A stretch of 64,000 bases of DNA from Vreelandella halophila (lineage in GTDB: Bacteria; Pseudomonadota; Gammaproteobacteria; Pseudomonadales; Oleiphilaceae), in the NCBI RefSeq assembly GCF_009856365.1, contig NZ_WMEX01000004.1, forward strand, positions 358,381 to 422,380, in the 5' to 3' direction. The notes below the pieces were generated by a model. That model had not been told where the DNA came from. It did not search any database and was given only the letters and a program-made list of their open reading frames with translations. A program made the translations under genes and the position numbers. This document shows, piece after piece, positions 54,781 through 63,905 of this stretch (position 1 is the first letter of the stretch; each line of letters starts with the position of its first letter).

Positions 54781-56022
54781 TCACCCGTTGTGCGGCGCGG
54801 CCAGCGGCAGCGTGATAATGGCGCTGGTGCCGCTGTGACCATCCGAAACCAGCTCAAAACGCCCCTTGTGGGCCTGAACCACGGCGTTGACCACTGCCAG
54901 ACCCAGTCCTGTGCCGTGGGACTTGGTAGTGACGAACGCCTCGGTCACGCGCTCGGCCTCTTCCGGAGAGAGGCCCGGCCCGTTGTCTGTGATACAGAAA
55001 CGGACCTCGCCGCCCTGCCCGGAAACCTCGAGCGCCAGCTCATCCGCGCCGGCTTCCAGGCTGTTGTTGATCAGGTTCAGGCAGGCGCCAATCAGGGCCT
55101 CGCGATTGCAGGCGATGGCCCCCTCTGGCCAGTGATCCGGTGTGGTGAGCGTGGCCCGGCGTGTCTGGAGTGACGTCTCCGCATTCTGGACAACGGCCTG
55201 AACCCATTCGCCGACACCCAGCTGTTCGGCGAGCCGGATATCACCCCGAGCGAAAATCAGCATGTCGCGGACCTGCTGCTCCAGATGCTGGAGGCGTGCC
55301 ATCAGCTTGCCGGCACAGCGCTCGCGCATCTCAGCATCCAGGTCCTCTTCATACAGGTGGCCGGCGTAGAGCATGGCTGCCGACAGTGGCGTACGGATCT
55401 GGTGAGCCAGCGAGGCAACCATCCGGCCCATGGAGGAAAGCCGTTCAGAACGCGCGAGGCGTGACTGCAGCTCGCGGGTTTCGGTCAGATCGGTAAGGAG
55501 AATCAGCTGGCCGGGCTCGTTATCCATGGAGCGGATCTCGATGTTCACCCGGCGGCCATCATTGAGGGACACTTCATGGCCATCATCACGCCGCGGCGCA
55601 AAGGCCCGCTGGATCACGTCCACCCAGCGCTGGCCTTCCAGGGGTTCTTCCAGCAGTTCAACCGCCGCCGGGTTGCACTGACTGATGACGCCCTGGCTGT
55701 CCAGCACCACCACGCCGGCCGGCAGCACGTCCAGAAGGGTCGAAAGCCGGTTGGCGACCTTCTCGCGCTCCTCCAGCTCATCACGGCGGCGGCGCTCCTC
55801 GCTGCTGAGACGCCCCGCCAGATCATTCACCCGTTCCTCCAGCGTCCGGTAGGAATCCGTGATCTGGCGCGACATCTGGTTGAACAGTTCCAGCGCCTCA
55901 TCCACTGGGCCGGTCTCCGGCTCCTGCCGGGCACCGAAAAGGGAGGTCACCTTGTCGTTGGCATCCGCGGCCGCACTGTCGTGGGACGCGGCTTCGTTCC
56001 GCTCGGATGTCTGCTGGCTCAT
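54781..56022 (-). CDS. fleS: Sensor histidine kinase FleS/FlrB
   Basis: 413 aa, no membrane helices, so cytosolic. A coiled segment is followed by a PAS domain (LSTLLDVLPAGVVVLDSQGVI). HisKA near residue 207 has the phosphoacceptor in MVASLAHQIRTPLSAAML. The HATPase domain has NLINNSLEAGADE (N box), DNGPGLSPEE (G1) and TGLGLAVV (G2). It phosphorylates FleR. Confidence 0.95.
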   Translation of the reverse strand: MSQQTSERNEAASHDSAAADANDKVTSLFGARQEPETGPVDEALELFNQMSRQITDSYRTLEERVNDLAGRLSSEERRRRDELEEREKVANRLSTLLDVLPAGVVVLDSQGVISQCNPAAVELLEEPLEGQRWVDVIQRAFAPRRDDGHEVSLNDGRRVNIEIRSMDNEPGQLILLTDLTETRELQSRLARSERLSSMGRMVASLAHQIRTPLSAAMLYAGHLYEEDLDAEMRERCAGKLMARLQHLEQQVRDMLIFARGDIRLAEQLGVGEWVQAVVQNAETSLQTRRATLTTPDHWPEGAIACNREALIGACLNLINNSLEAGADELALEVSGQGGEVRFCITDNGPGLSPEEAERVTEAFVTTKSHGTGLGLAVVNAVVQAHKGRFELVSDGHSGTSAIITLPLAAPHNG

Positions 56023-56084
56023 GGGCTTCTCCCGTACCGACGCCGCGCCCCGTGCGCGGGTTATGTTCAGTTCAGGGAGATGCT

Positions 56085-56100
56085 AGCAGGTTTCATGCCA
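56085..56100 (-). promoter_or_regulatory. Candidate sigma-54 promoter for fleSR
   Basis: Read on the - strand: TGGCATG-N4-CTGCT. GG and GC are 10 bases apart. The start would be near 56073, 51 bases before the fleS ATG; fleSR is FleQ/sigma-54-dependent in Pseudomonas. Confidence 0.75.
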
Positions 56101-56173
56101 TTCTGATTTTTTATTGATTGATCAGTGGCTTGGGAAAAAGACACGGAAGTGGCAGCCAAATTTTTGTCGCCGC

Positions 56174-57607
56174 TCAGGACTCGGTCTCTTCCCGGAGACC
56201 GTACTTCCTGACCTTCTCCACCAGGGTGGTGCGGCGGATGCGGAGCTTCTCGGCGGCCCGGGCAACCACGCCATCCGTCTCGTTGAGCGCCTGCTCGATC
56301 AGGGTCCTTTCCAGGTTCGACAGGTAGTCCTTCAGATCCAGGCCGTTGACCGGCAGCAGCGCCGGGGAATCCAGATTGTTGATGCCCTCAATGCCCGCAG
56401 GCATACCGGAGTCCTCGGTTTCATGGGACTCATCGAGATCGTCCACATAACGGAACTTACGGGGCAGCTCCTGGACCCCCACCACACCGTAGGGATGCAT
56501 GATGGCCAGGCGTTCCACAAGGTTCGCCAGTTCCCGGACGTTACCCGGCCAGTCATGGCGGCAGAGACTCATGATGGCGGCGGAATTCAGGCGGATGGAG
56601 CCACGCTTTTCCTTCTCCATGCGGGAGATGAGTTCATTGATGAGAAGCGGGATATCCTCTACCCGCTCACGCAGGGCCGGCATTTCCAGCGGGAAGACAT
56701 TGAGGCGGTAATACAGGTCCTCGCGGAACTCCCCGTTCTCGATCATGGTTTCGAGATTCTTGTGGGTTGCAGCGATCACCCGCACATCCGTATTGATGGT
56801 GCGGTTGCCGCCCACCCGTTCATAGGTGCGTTCCTGCAGCACACGCAGGATCTTGACCTGCATGCTGAGCGGCATATCACCGATCTCATCCAGAAAGAGC
56901 GTACCACCCTCGGCAAGCTCAAAACGCCCGGCGCGGGAGCTGATCGCTCCGGTGAAAGCGCCCTTTTCGTGGCCGAAGAGCTCACTTTCAAGGAGCTCGC
57001 CGGGAATGGCGCCGCAGTTGACCGGAACAAAGGGCTTATCCCGGCGCGGGGAGTGATAGTGAAGGTTGCGCGCCACCACTTCCTTGCCGGTTCCGGACTC
57101 GCCGGTGATCAGAACGCTGACTTCCTTGTCCGCCACCTGGGACATGAGCTGCCGGACGTGCTGGATGCGCCGGCTCGTACCCACCAGGCTGCGGAACAGC
57201 TGCACCTCGCGCTGCTGTTTACGCTGGCCATTGCGGGCATACTGCTCGCGGTACACCTGGGCACGGTAGAGTGAGTCCACGAACTTGGTATAGTTCGGGG
57301 GCCAGGCGATGCGGGCGATGATGCGGGATTCCGCCTCCGCACTGAGCCCTTCCAGACTGTGCTCGCCAATCTGCAGGAAAGGTACACCGGACTGACGCTC
57401 AGCCAGTTCATTGAGATGTCCAACCGCGGCATCGCTCTCGCCATCGACGACCACCGCCCCCAGCGTCTCCGTCTGTTCCAGGGTGGTGATCCATTGCTCA
57501 GGATCCGCGGCGCACACATCCTCGCCGATGAATTCCAGAATCAGGCGGAGGTCATGGCGACGCTGTTCATCGTCCACAACGAGAAATACGGTGGCAGTCT
57601 CGGACAT
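56174..57607 (-). CDS. fleQ: Master flagellar regulator FleQ/FlrA (sigma-54 activator, c-di-GMP receptor)
   Basis: 477 aa. The N-terminal receiver-like domain (1-120) is degenerate and probably not phosphorylated. The AAA+ domain (about 142-375) has GESGTGKEV (169-177), GAFTGA and [16 protein letters not shown] at 137-140 and Arg180-Asn181 in ARNLHYHS match residues known to bind c-di-GMP in Pseudomonas FleQ. The C-terminal Fis-type helix-turn-helix is [23 protein letters not shown]. It should activate fleSR, fliE, fliK, fliL and flhA promoters. Confidence 0.97.
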   Translation of the reverse strand: MSETATVFLVVDDEQRRHDLRLILEFIGEDVCAADPEQWITTLEQTETLGAVVVDGESDAAVGHLNELAERQSGVPFLQIGEHSLEGLSAEAESRIIARIAWPPNYTKFVDSLYRAQVYREQYARNGQRKQQREVQLFRSLVGTSRRIQHVRQLMSQVADKEVSVLITGESGTGKEVVARNLHYHSPRRDKPFVPVNCGAIPGELLESELFGHEKGAFTGAISSRAGRFELAEGGTLFLDEIGDMPLSMQVKILRVLQERTYERVGGNRTINTDVRVIAATHKNLETMIENGEFREDLYYRLNVFPLEMPALRERVEDIPLLINELISRMEKEKRGSIRLNSAAIMSLCRHDWPGNVRELANLVERLAIMHPYGVVGVQELPRKFRYVDDLDESHETEDSGMPAGIEGINNLDSPALLPVNGLDLKDYLSNLERTLIEQALNETDGVVARAAEKLRIRRTTLVEKVRKYGLREETES

Positions 57608-57675
57608 CGGAGCAGCAGCCTCGGGTCAGGCGTTAATGACAGTTCCATGAACTCTTCGTCATGGGATTGTCACGC

Positions 57676-57704
57676 ATTTAAGACGCTGAGACCGCTGGAG
57701 TCAA
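57676..57704 (-). promoter_or_regulatory. Likely sigma-70 promoter for fleQ
   Basis: On the - strand TTGACT (57704-57699) and TTAAAT (57681-57676) are 17 bases apart. The start would be near 57669, about 62 bases before fleQ. A sigma-70 promoter is what is known for fleQ. Confidence 0.65.
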
Positions 57705-57745
57705 TTTTATGACGCTGTTTTTATAAACATCCTGTTGTTCCCTGG

Positions 57746-58033
57746 TTACTGATTGTCCAGATAGGCCTTTGCCGCCTTCTGCGTCCGGTTGTTCGCACGC
57801 AACGCTGCAGCCGCTTCATCACGTTCCTCCTCGGATCCTTCCCGGGCCTGGTCGTAGAGGGCCTGAAGCCGTTCCACCCCTGCCCTGACCCGCTCCTGGC
57901 CGAGCTCTCCGGCATCCGCAACAGCCTCATCCACACACCGGCGGACCTCGTCATCAAGTTCCGCCAGAGCAGCCCAGTCCTTCGCGGCGACCAGTGATTC
58001 CACCCGGCCGACCATGTCCTCAAGTTCCGCCAT
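57746..58033 (-). CDS. FliT-like small flagellar protein
   Basis: 95 aa, all helical. I start at the ATG at 58033 (MAELEDMVGRVESLV) with GGGGAGC upstream; the open frame continues to 58168 but overlaps the divergent gene. DWAALAELDDEVRRCVDEAV, then VERLQALYDQ and a final KAAKAYLDN resemble FliT proteins that sit beside fleQ in Pseudomonas-type genomes. FliT is an export chaperone for FliD. Here fliD and fliS are absent from the flank. The assignment is by pattern and position. Confidence 0.7.
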   Translation of the reverse strand: MAELEDMVGRVESLVAAKDWAALAELDDEVRRCVDEAVADAGELGQERVRAGVERLQALYDQAREGSEEERDEAAAALRANNRTQKAAKAYLDNQ

Positions 58034-58142
58034 AGCGATGCTCCCCGAATAACGTGACACAATTGGCTGCCACAGCAGCCGGTTTCCTTTGAAAATGGGC
58101 CGGATTGGCATTAATGTCGAATCCGTCACCCTGTCTTTCCCA

Positions 58143-58460
58143 ATGAGCAAGCGACCCGACACCATCATGCAAGACCAGCAGAACGACGCCTACATTGCCA
58201 TTGCCAGAGCCTGCCTCAAAGCCATCAACCAGGCGGCTGACGATGGGCGTGACCGCGCCGAACAGATCCAGATGGTCTATCAGGCCATCGACGAAGCCTT
58301 CCAGGAACAGTTTGAGCCCTACCGCCAGCAACTGCGGGACTACCACTCCATTCTAGATCGGATCGCCAGTGGCGAGCTGAGCGCTCAGCAGATGGTGGAA
58401 CTGGCGGAGGCGGCGGTTGCCGAGAGCACCGAACGCGATCAGGATGATCCCCTGCACTGA
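58143..58460 (+). CDS. Small hypothetical protein beside fleQ-fliT
   Basis: 105 aa if started at the ATG at 58143 (MSKRPDTIMQDQQN); ATG codons at 58089 and 58167 are also in frame and none has a clear ribosome binding site. It is acidic and predicted all helical (DAYIAIARACLKAINQAADD, AEQIQMVYQAIDEAFQEQ, LRDYHSILDRIASGELSAQQ). I do not recognise the family. It is divergent from fliT and lies 15 bases before the M16 protease, so it is probably in that operon. Confidence 0.65.
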   Translation: MSKRPDTIMQDQQNDAYIAIARACLKAINQAADDGRDRAEQIQMVYQAIDEAFQEQFEPYRQQLRDYHSILDRIASGELSAQQMVELAEAAVAESTERDQDDPLH

Positions 58461-58475
58461 CAAGGAGCCCCGACC

Positions 58476-61340
58476 ATGACCGCTCGATTCAAACTCCGTC
58501 CCACCGCACGGCTGGCAGGACTTGCACTCGGGGCCCTGGTGGGCCTCACCGCACAGTCTGCGGCTGCTGATGTCTCCCAGCGGACCTCACCACAGACCGG
58601 TCCCGGAGCCACCGCGGACTACCGTTACCTGACACTGGAGAATGGGCTGGGCGCCCTGCTGATATCCGATCCCCGGGCCGACAAGGCCGCCGCCGCCCTG
58701 GATGTGCATGTGGGCGCCGGAGCCGATCCGGAAGACCGGGCGGGGCTGGCCCACTTCACCGAACACATGCTGTTCCTCGGCACCGAGACCTACCCCGACC
58801 CCGGCGAGTACAAGTCCTTCATCAACAGTCATGGTGGCTCGCACAACGCTTTCACCAGCTCTCTGGACACCAACTATTTCTTCAACGTCGAGCCCGAGTT
58901 CCTGGAGCCGGCACTGGACCGGTTCTCCGAACAGTTCCGGGTGCCAACCTTCGCCGCAGAACTGATCGAGCGCGAACGCAATGCGGTCAACTCCGAGTTC
59001 TCGGCACACCAACGCAATGATGGGCGGCGTTTCTGGTCGGCGCTCAAGCAGACTTTCCCCGAAGGTCACCCTCTGGCGGGCTTTACCGTGGGCAATCTGG
59101 ACACCCTCTCCAATGAGGACGGCGAGCTGCGCGCGGAAACCGTCGAGTTCTACGAGCAGCACTATTCCGCCAACCTCATGGAGCTGGTGGTGATCGGCCC
59201 GCAGCCGCTGGACGAACTGGAATCCATGGTGGTTCCCCGCTTCTCGCCGGTCGCCAACCGTGGCCACGACGCACCCCGCTATACGCAGCCCTTCCTCGCA
59301 GGCAGCCAGATGCCCCGGCTGCTGGAAGTGGATGCAATCCGGGACACACGCCAGCTGCAGTTGACCTTTCCGATTCCCTCCACGGAAGAGGACTACCGCA
59401 ACAAACCGCTGTCCTACCTGTCGCACCTGATTGGGCACGAAGGTCAGGGCAGCCTGCATGCCGTCCTCAAGGAGGCCGGTCTGGTGGACAAGCTCTCCGC
59501 CGGCCAGAGCATGGACACCGGCGATCAGGCCATGATGAACATCAGCATGTCGCTGACGCCTGACGGCCGCGATCAGTGGCGGGAGGTGGTACGCCTGACC
59601 TTTGACTACCTGGACCTGATCCGGGAGAACGGCATCCGCCAGGTGTATTTTGAGGAGCAGCAGAAACTCAACGACATCGAGCTGCGCTTCCGGGAGCGGG
59701 ACAAACCGATCCACGAAGCCAGCTCACTGGCGAGCCGCCTGCACCGTGTGGCACCGGATGATGTGGTGATCGCCCCCTGGCTCTACGAGACCTATGAGCC
59801 CTCCGTGTACCGGGAGCTGATGAGCCACCTTCAGCCGGACAACGTCCTGGTGTCCCTGCTGGCCCCCGTGGAGGAAACGGATGACTGGCAGACCACGCCC
59901 TATTACGACACGCCCTACCGGCTGACGGATCTGGAGGCGGAACAACTTGTCGGCGGGAGTGAGCGGAGCGCGCAGCTGGCACTTCCCGAGCCCAATCCCT
60001 TTATTCCGGAGGACCTGTCCCTGGTCTCCGGCGAAGACATGCCCCGTCCCCGTGCCATGGGCGGCAATGGGCCTCTGGAACTGTGGTACGCCCGTGACAC
60101 CCGTTTCGAGGCACCACGTGCCAACGTCTACCTGTCCCTGCGCTCCCCTGCGGCCACAGGCTCCGCGCGCAATGCGGTGCTGACGCGCCTGCTTGCCGAA
60201 ACCGTCAGGGACGAGCTCAACGCCCTCGCCTATCCGGCCCGCATCGCGGGACTGGACTACCAGGTCTACAGCCACCTTCGGGGCATTACCGTCAAGCTCA
60301 GCGGTTACAGCGACAAACTGCCCCGCCTCATGGGGGACGTCCTTGAACGGGTGCGCCATCCCGAGCTTGACCCGGAAAGCATCCGTACACGACTCCAGCA
60401 GATCCGTGATGACCTCGCCAATGCGGCCGAACGCCCTCCCTATAAGATCGCGTCCGGGGCCATCCATGAGCAGCTGCTTGCTAACGTCTACTCCCACGCC
60501 ACACGACTCGAAGCGGCCGGGGATCTGTCCCCCGAGGATCTGGAAGCGCATACCGCCAGCTTCTACAGCGCCCTGGATCCGGTCATGCTCGTCCACGGCA
60601 ACATGACGCGTGCAGCGGCGCTCAATATCCGCTCTAGGGTCACCAGTCTGATCATGGAGGATGTGGAACCCACGGATGTACCCCGTGCCCACGTCCGGAA
60701 ACTGGCCGCGGAAGAGCAGAGCCTGGATGTCAGCGTCCGGCATTCGGACCAGGGGTACCTGCGCTATATCCAGGGCGCGGATTCGCACTATGCCACCCAG
60801 GCCCGCTTCCGTCTGCTCGCTCAGCTTCTGTCCTCACCTTTCTATGAGAGGCTGCGAACCAATCAGCAGATGGGCTATATCGTCCAGGGTACCTACTATC
60901 CGATGCTTGAGGCGCCTGGGATCGGCTTCATCGTCCAGTCCCCCAGGCACAGCTTCAAGCGCATCGATGAAAGCGTGACCACCTTCCTGAAGGAGCAGGA
61001 GAAACGGTTGGCAAACCTTGACCCGGAAAGACTCGAGCGGCAGAAGCAGGCCGTGGTCAGCCGTCTGGCGCAGGACGACACCCGTCTGAGCCAAGTGGCC
61101 AACCGCTACTGGCAGGAAATCGACCGCGGAAACCACGACTTTGATAACCGTGAACAGCTCATCAAAGCCGTGAAGGCCATAGACCATGAAGCGCTGATGG
61201 CCACCTACCGGAATGCCGTTCTTGAGGACCCCAGAGCCCTGGTGATCAACGCCCACCGGGATGTCCCCCGTGAGGCTGAGTCACTCCAGGGCCTGGACTA
61301 TGACGGCAGCTTCCCCCGAACCGTCACAGGGACGGAATAA
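58476..61340 (+). CDS. M16 family zinc metallopeptidase (pitrilysin/insulinase type)
   Basis: 954 aa, periplasmic. The signal peptide is residues 1-31 (LAGLALGALVGLTAQSAAA). The inverted zinc motif HFTEH (in AGLAHFTEHMLFLG) is near residue 92 and the third ligand is the Glu of ERNAVNSEF, so the N-terminal domain is catalytic. Three further M16 domains follow, the plan of E. coli pitrilysin (962 aa). AGGAG lies about 9 bases before the ATG. Its end overlaps the convergent sbcB by 17 bases. Confidence 0.94.
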   Translation: MTARFKLRPTARLAGLALGALVGLTAQSAAADVSQRTSPQTGPGATADYRYLTLENGLGALLISDPRADKAAAALDVHVGAGADPEDRAGLAHFTEHMLFLGTETYPDPGEYKSFINSHGGSHNAFTSSLDTNYFFNVEPEFLEPALDRFSEQFRVPTFAAELIERERNAVNSEFSAHQRNDGRRFWSALKQTFPEGHPLAGFTVGNLDTLSNEDGELRAETVEFYEQHYSANLMELVVIGPQPLDELESMVVPRFSPVANRGHDAPRYTQPFLAGSQMPRLLEVDAIRDTRQLQLTFPIPSTEEDYRNKPLSYLSHLIGHEGQGSLHAVLKEAGLVDKLSAGQSMDTGDQAMMNISMSLTPDGRDQWREVVRLTFDYLDLIRENGIRQVYFEEQQKLNDIELRFRERDKPIHEASSLASRLHRVAPDDVVIAPWLYETYEPSVYRELMSHLQPDNVLVSLLAPVEETDDWQTTPYYDTPYRLTDLEAEQLVGGSERSAQLALPEPNPFIPEDLSLVSGEDMPRPRAMGGNGPLELWYARDTRFEAPRANVYLSLRSPAATGSARNAVLTRLLAETVRDELNALAYPARIAGLDYQVYSHLRGITVKLSGYSDKLPRLMGDVLERVRHPELDPESIRTRLQQIRDDLANAAERPPYKIASGAIHEQLLANVYSHATRLEAAGDLSPEDLEAHTASFYSALDPVMLVHGNMTRAAALNIRSRVTSLIMEDVEPTDVPRAHVRKLAAEEQSLDVSVRHSDQGYLRYIQGADSHYATQARFRLLAQLLSSPFYERLRTNQQMGYIVQGTYYPMLEAPGIGFIVQSPRHSFKRIDESVTTFLKEQEKRLANLDPERLERQKQAVVSRLAQDDTRLSQVANRYWQEIDRGNHDFDNREQLIKAVKAIDHEALMATYRNAVLEDPRALVINAHRDVPREAESLQGLDYDGSFPRTVTGTE

Positions 61341-62769
61341 GCGACTCGCCGTAGAACTGGAGGTCCTGCAGCAGTAACTGGTCACGCCGACTCAGGGAGG
61401 AGTCGGCCATGCGCTGCTGCAGGTCCTCGAAAAAGCCCGGAAGACTGCGCCACCCTGGTCCCGGCTCCATGAGACGCTGATAACGGAACCGCTCCCACTG
61501 CTCCTGTTCCTCGGCACTGAGGCTCTGCGGGTAGTTGCGCGCCCGGTACCGGAAGAACAGCTCTGCCAGACGCGGATCCTCAAAGGCCGGTTCCAGCTCG
61601 CCCATAATCCCCGGTGGTGTTTCCACAATCTCCTGGAGACGGCGGCGGTCGGCATCCCCGATGAAGCCTCCTGAATAGAGCGCCTCATCCGGATCCCGTT
61701 CACTGTTCTCCGGGGATTCTCCGTAGACGGACCTGAGGCGCTCGGCCAGCCCCTCCATTCGTCTCAGCGTATCAAGATTCGCCCGAAGCGCCTCCCGGTC
61801 GAGTCCGAAGCGCTGGAGGCGCTCTTCCGGCAATTCCTTCAGCAGCGCGGCCGGCGCCACAACGGGGCAGGTGTTGGCACGGATCTCCTTGAGAGCTGGC
61901 CTTGGCCCGTCGCTCTCCGTGCGTTCCTCCGAGGGCTTGAACAGCTGCTCCCGGATGCGCTCCGGAGACAGCCCCTCAAGCTGCCGCGGATCCTGTCTCA
62001 GATCAAAGACGATCACCGAGTTGCGGTTCACCGGATGTGCGGCCACTGGCACAACCAGGGCACAACAGCCCTGCTCCGATGGATACATGGAAGACACGTG
62101 CAGTACCGGCTTACCCTTTGAGGTATCCAGCATGGAGAGCACCGAGCGCTTGTCGCGGTGCTGCAGCACATAGTCGAAGAGTTTCGGCTGGCGATCCCTG
62201 ATGAGCCGGGCAACCTCGATGGTTGCGTACACGTCCGCCATGGCGTCGTGAGCCTCACCGTGCTCGATCCCGTTCGCACGGGTAATGTCCTCCAGGCGGA
62301 ATGACGGCCGTCCATCCTCATGGGTCGGCCACTCAATGCCCTCGGGCCTGACCGCATGGGCGAGCCGCACCATGTCGATGATGTCCCAGCGGGAGTTGCC
62401 ATTCTTCCACTCGCGGGCATAGGGATCCTGGAGGTTACGGTACAGCGTGTGCCGGGTCACCTCATCATCAAAACGGAGACTGTTGTAGCCCACGGCACAG
62501 GTGCCCGGCTCCATGAACAGCTCATTGATCCGCCCGATGAATTCCGCTTCCGGAACCCCCTCATTGAGGCAGTCCTGAGGCGTAATACCAGTCACGAGCG
62601 TCGCCACCGGATCAGGGACGTAGTCTTCCGCAGGACGCGCGTAAAGGGTGATGGGCTCCCCGATGATATTGAGCTCCGGGTCCGTGCGGACACCGGCAAA
62701 CTGCGCGGGGCGGTCATGCACCGGGTCGGCCCCGAAGGTCTCGTAGTCATGCCAGAAAAAGGACTGCAA
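61324..62769 (-). CDS. sbcB: Exodeoxyribonuclease I
   Basis: 481 aa (E. coli ExoI is 475), a 3'-5' single-strand DNA exonuclease of the DEDDh class. HDYETFG holds the first Asp/Glu pair, GYNSLRFDDE the second Asp, and HDAMADVYAT the His and last Asp. An SH3-like and a helical C-terminal domain follow. The start is a TTG at 62769: AGGAG lies about 8 bases upstream, and the family's conserved WHDYETFG begins at residue 6, leaving no room for a later start. Confidence 0.95.
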   Translation of the reverse strand: MQSFFWHDYETFGADPVHDRPAQFAGVRTDPELNIIGEPITLYARPAEDYVPDPVATLVTGITPQDCLNEGVPEAEFIGRINELFMEPGTCAVGYNSLRFDDEVTRHTLYRNLQDPYAREWKNGNSRWDIIDMVRLAHAVRPEGIEWPTHEDGRPSFRLEDITRANGIEHGEAHDAMADVYATIEVARLIRDRQPKLFDYVLQHRDKRSVLSMLDTSKGKPVLHVSSMYPSEQGCCALVVPVAAHPVNRNSVIVFDLRQDPRQLEGLSPERIREQLFKPSEERTESDGPRPALKEIRANTCPVVAPAALLKELPEERLQRFGLDREALRANLDTLRRMEGLAERLRSVYGESPENSERDPDEALYSGGFIGDADRRRLQEIVETPPGIMGELEPAFEDPRLAELFFRYRARNYPQSLSAEEQEQWERFRYQRLMEPGPGWRSLPGFFEDLQQRMADSSLSRRDQLLLQDLQFYGESLIPSL

Positions 62770-62840
62770 ACCGGTTTCTCCTGCTCAGTACAGCAACCGC
62801 TCAGGATAACACCGCAGCATCCCCCGGAAGAATGGCAGCT

Positions 62841-63722
62841 TCAGAACAGCCCCTCGCCACGGTCGATATATTCTGTACGGGCACGAGGTGAAACCACATC
62901 ATTGGTCAGCTTCTGAAGCTCAACACGCATGGCGGTAGGAATGTTCATGAAGACGCCGGCATCCGCCTGGACCGAGCCGTCAGCCCCCGGGGTATCCCAC
63001 TCCACGGCCTGGTTCTGGAAGGAAATGAAGAAGTTATTGGTGAAATCAGCGGGATTCCCGTCCCCGCCATAATCACCGATCTCCAGGGTTTCAAAGGCGC
63101 TCAGAGCCGCGCAGTCCGCGCCTCCGGCACTGCAGTCCGCGGAGTCCGCAAGGCCATAGTGGGTAGCCCGCTGGCTGGTGGCGTTACCACTCCCGTCAAG
63201 AAGCTGACCCTGCTGGACATTGCCACTGCCGTCTTCCAGCTCCAGGCCCAGCCGCCCCGTCAGGGAGCTGATATCACCGGACAGCGTCCCCCTGGATTCC
63301 GTGAAGCCGACCCGGAAACCAACCACATTGCCGTTCTTGTCATCCGCCAGTTCCAGATAGGGATCGCGGCCAATGAAGGGAACAATATCACCGGCATCGT
63401 AGTTACTGCCGTCAAACTGCTGCCCCGACTGCCGGGCAATGTGGCCGAAGGAAAGGTTGTTGACGGCGATATCCGTACCATTGGTGGTCTCACCAACTGC
63501 CAGTTCTTCCATGTTCATCTGGAAATCGGCTTCCAGACCCATCGTATAGCGGGTGAAATCCATATCCCCGGATTCCGTCACATCCAGGGCAAGCATGGAC
63601 TGACCGGTGACGTCTCCCATCTCCTGATCGCTCATGGGCTCCATCTCGGCGTGAACCGCCGGGACGGGAGCAATCAGCAGCAGACCAATGACGCTTTCCC
63701 TGATACGCATTGGAGGTCTCAT
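62841..63722 (-). CDS. Secreted DUF6160-like protein
   Basis: 293 aa. The signal peptide is MRPPMRIRESVIGLLLIAP ending near residue 25. After it comes MEPMSDQEMGDVTGQSMLALD, the short signature of the DUF6160 family seen in Pseudomonas and Marinobacter surface proteins. The rest is beta-rich, acidic and Gly/Asp-rich, with two close Cys residues (DCSAGGADCAAL). An ATG at 63710 is an alternative start. The function is unknown; it is probably periplasmic or on the surface. Confidence 0.78.
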   Translation of the reverse strand: MRPPMRIRESVIGLLLIAPVPAVHAEMEPMSDQEMGDVTGQSMLALDVTESGDMDFTRYTMGLEADFQMNMEELAVGETTNGTDIAVNNLSFGHIARQSGQQFDGSNYDAGDIVPFIGRDPYLELADDKNGNVVGFRVGFTESRGTLSGDISSLTGRLGLELEDGSGNVQQGQLLDGSGNATSQRATHYGLADSADCSAGGADCAALSAFETLEIGDYGGDGNPADFTNNFFISFQNQAVEWDTPGADGSVQADAGVFMNIPTAMRVELQKLTNDVVSPRARTEYIDRGEGLF

Positions 63723-63858
63723 GCCTGAACGGTGAATGGCGTTGTCATGCCGTCAATCTAGCCTTTCACCACAGGCTGTACTGTGACCCTCATCATGCAG
63801 CGGGACCAGCCCAGGTGACCATTCATTAATCCGTGAAGGTCATCACGACTGGCAGGAC

Positions 63859-63895
63859 AAAAAAAAGCCCCGAACGGCGATGCCGGCGGGGCTTT
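63859..63895 (-). terminator. Rho-independent terminator of the rRNA operon
   Basis: A stem AAAGCCCCG / CGGGGCTTT (63864-63872 and 63887-63895) is followed on the - strand by a run of eight T (63866-63859). It lies 11-47 bases past the 5S 3' end. Confidence 0.93.
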
Positions 63896-63905
63896 GGGTA
63901 TAGGA

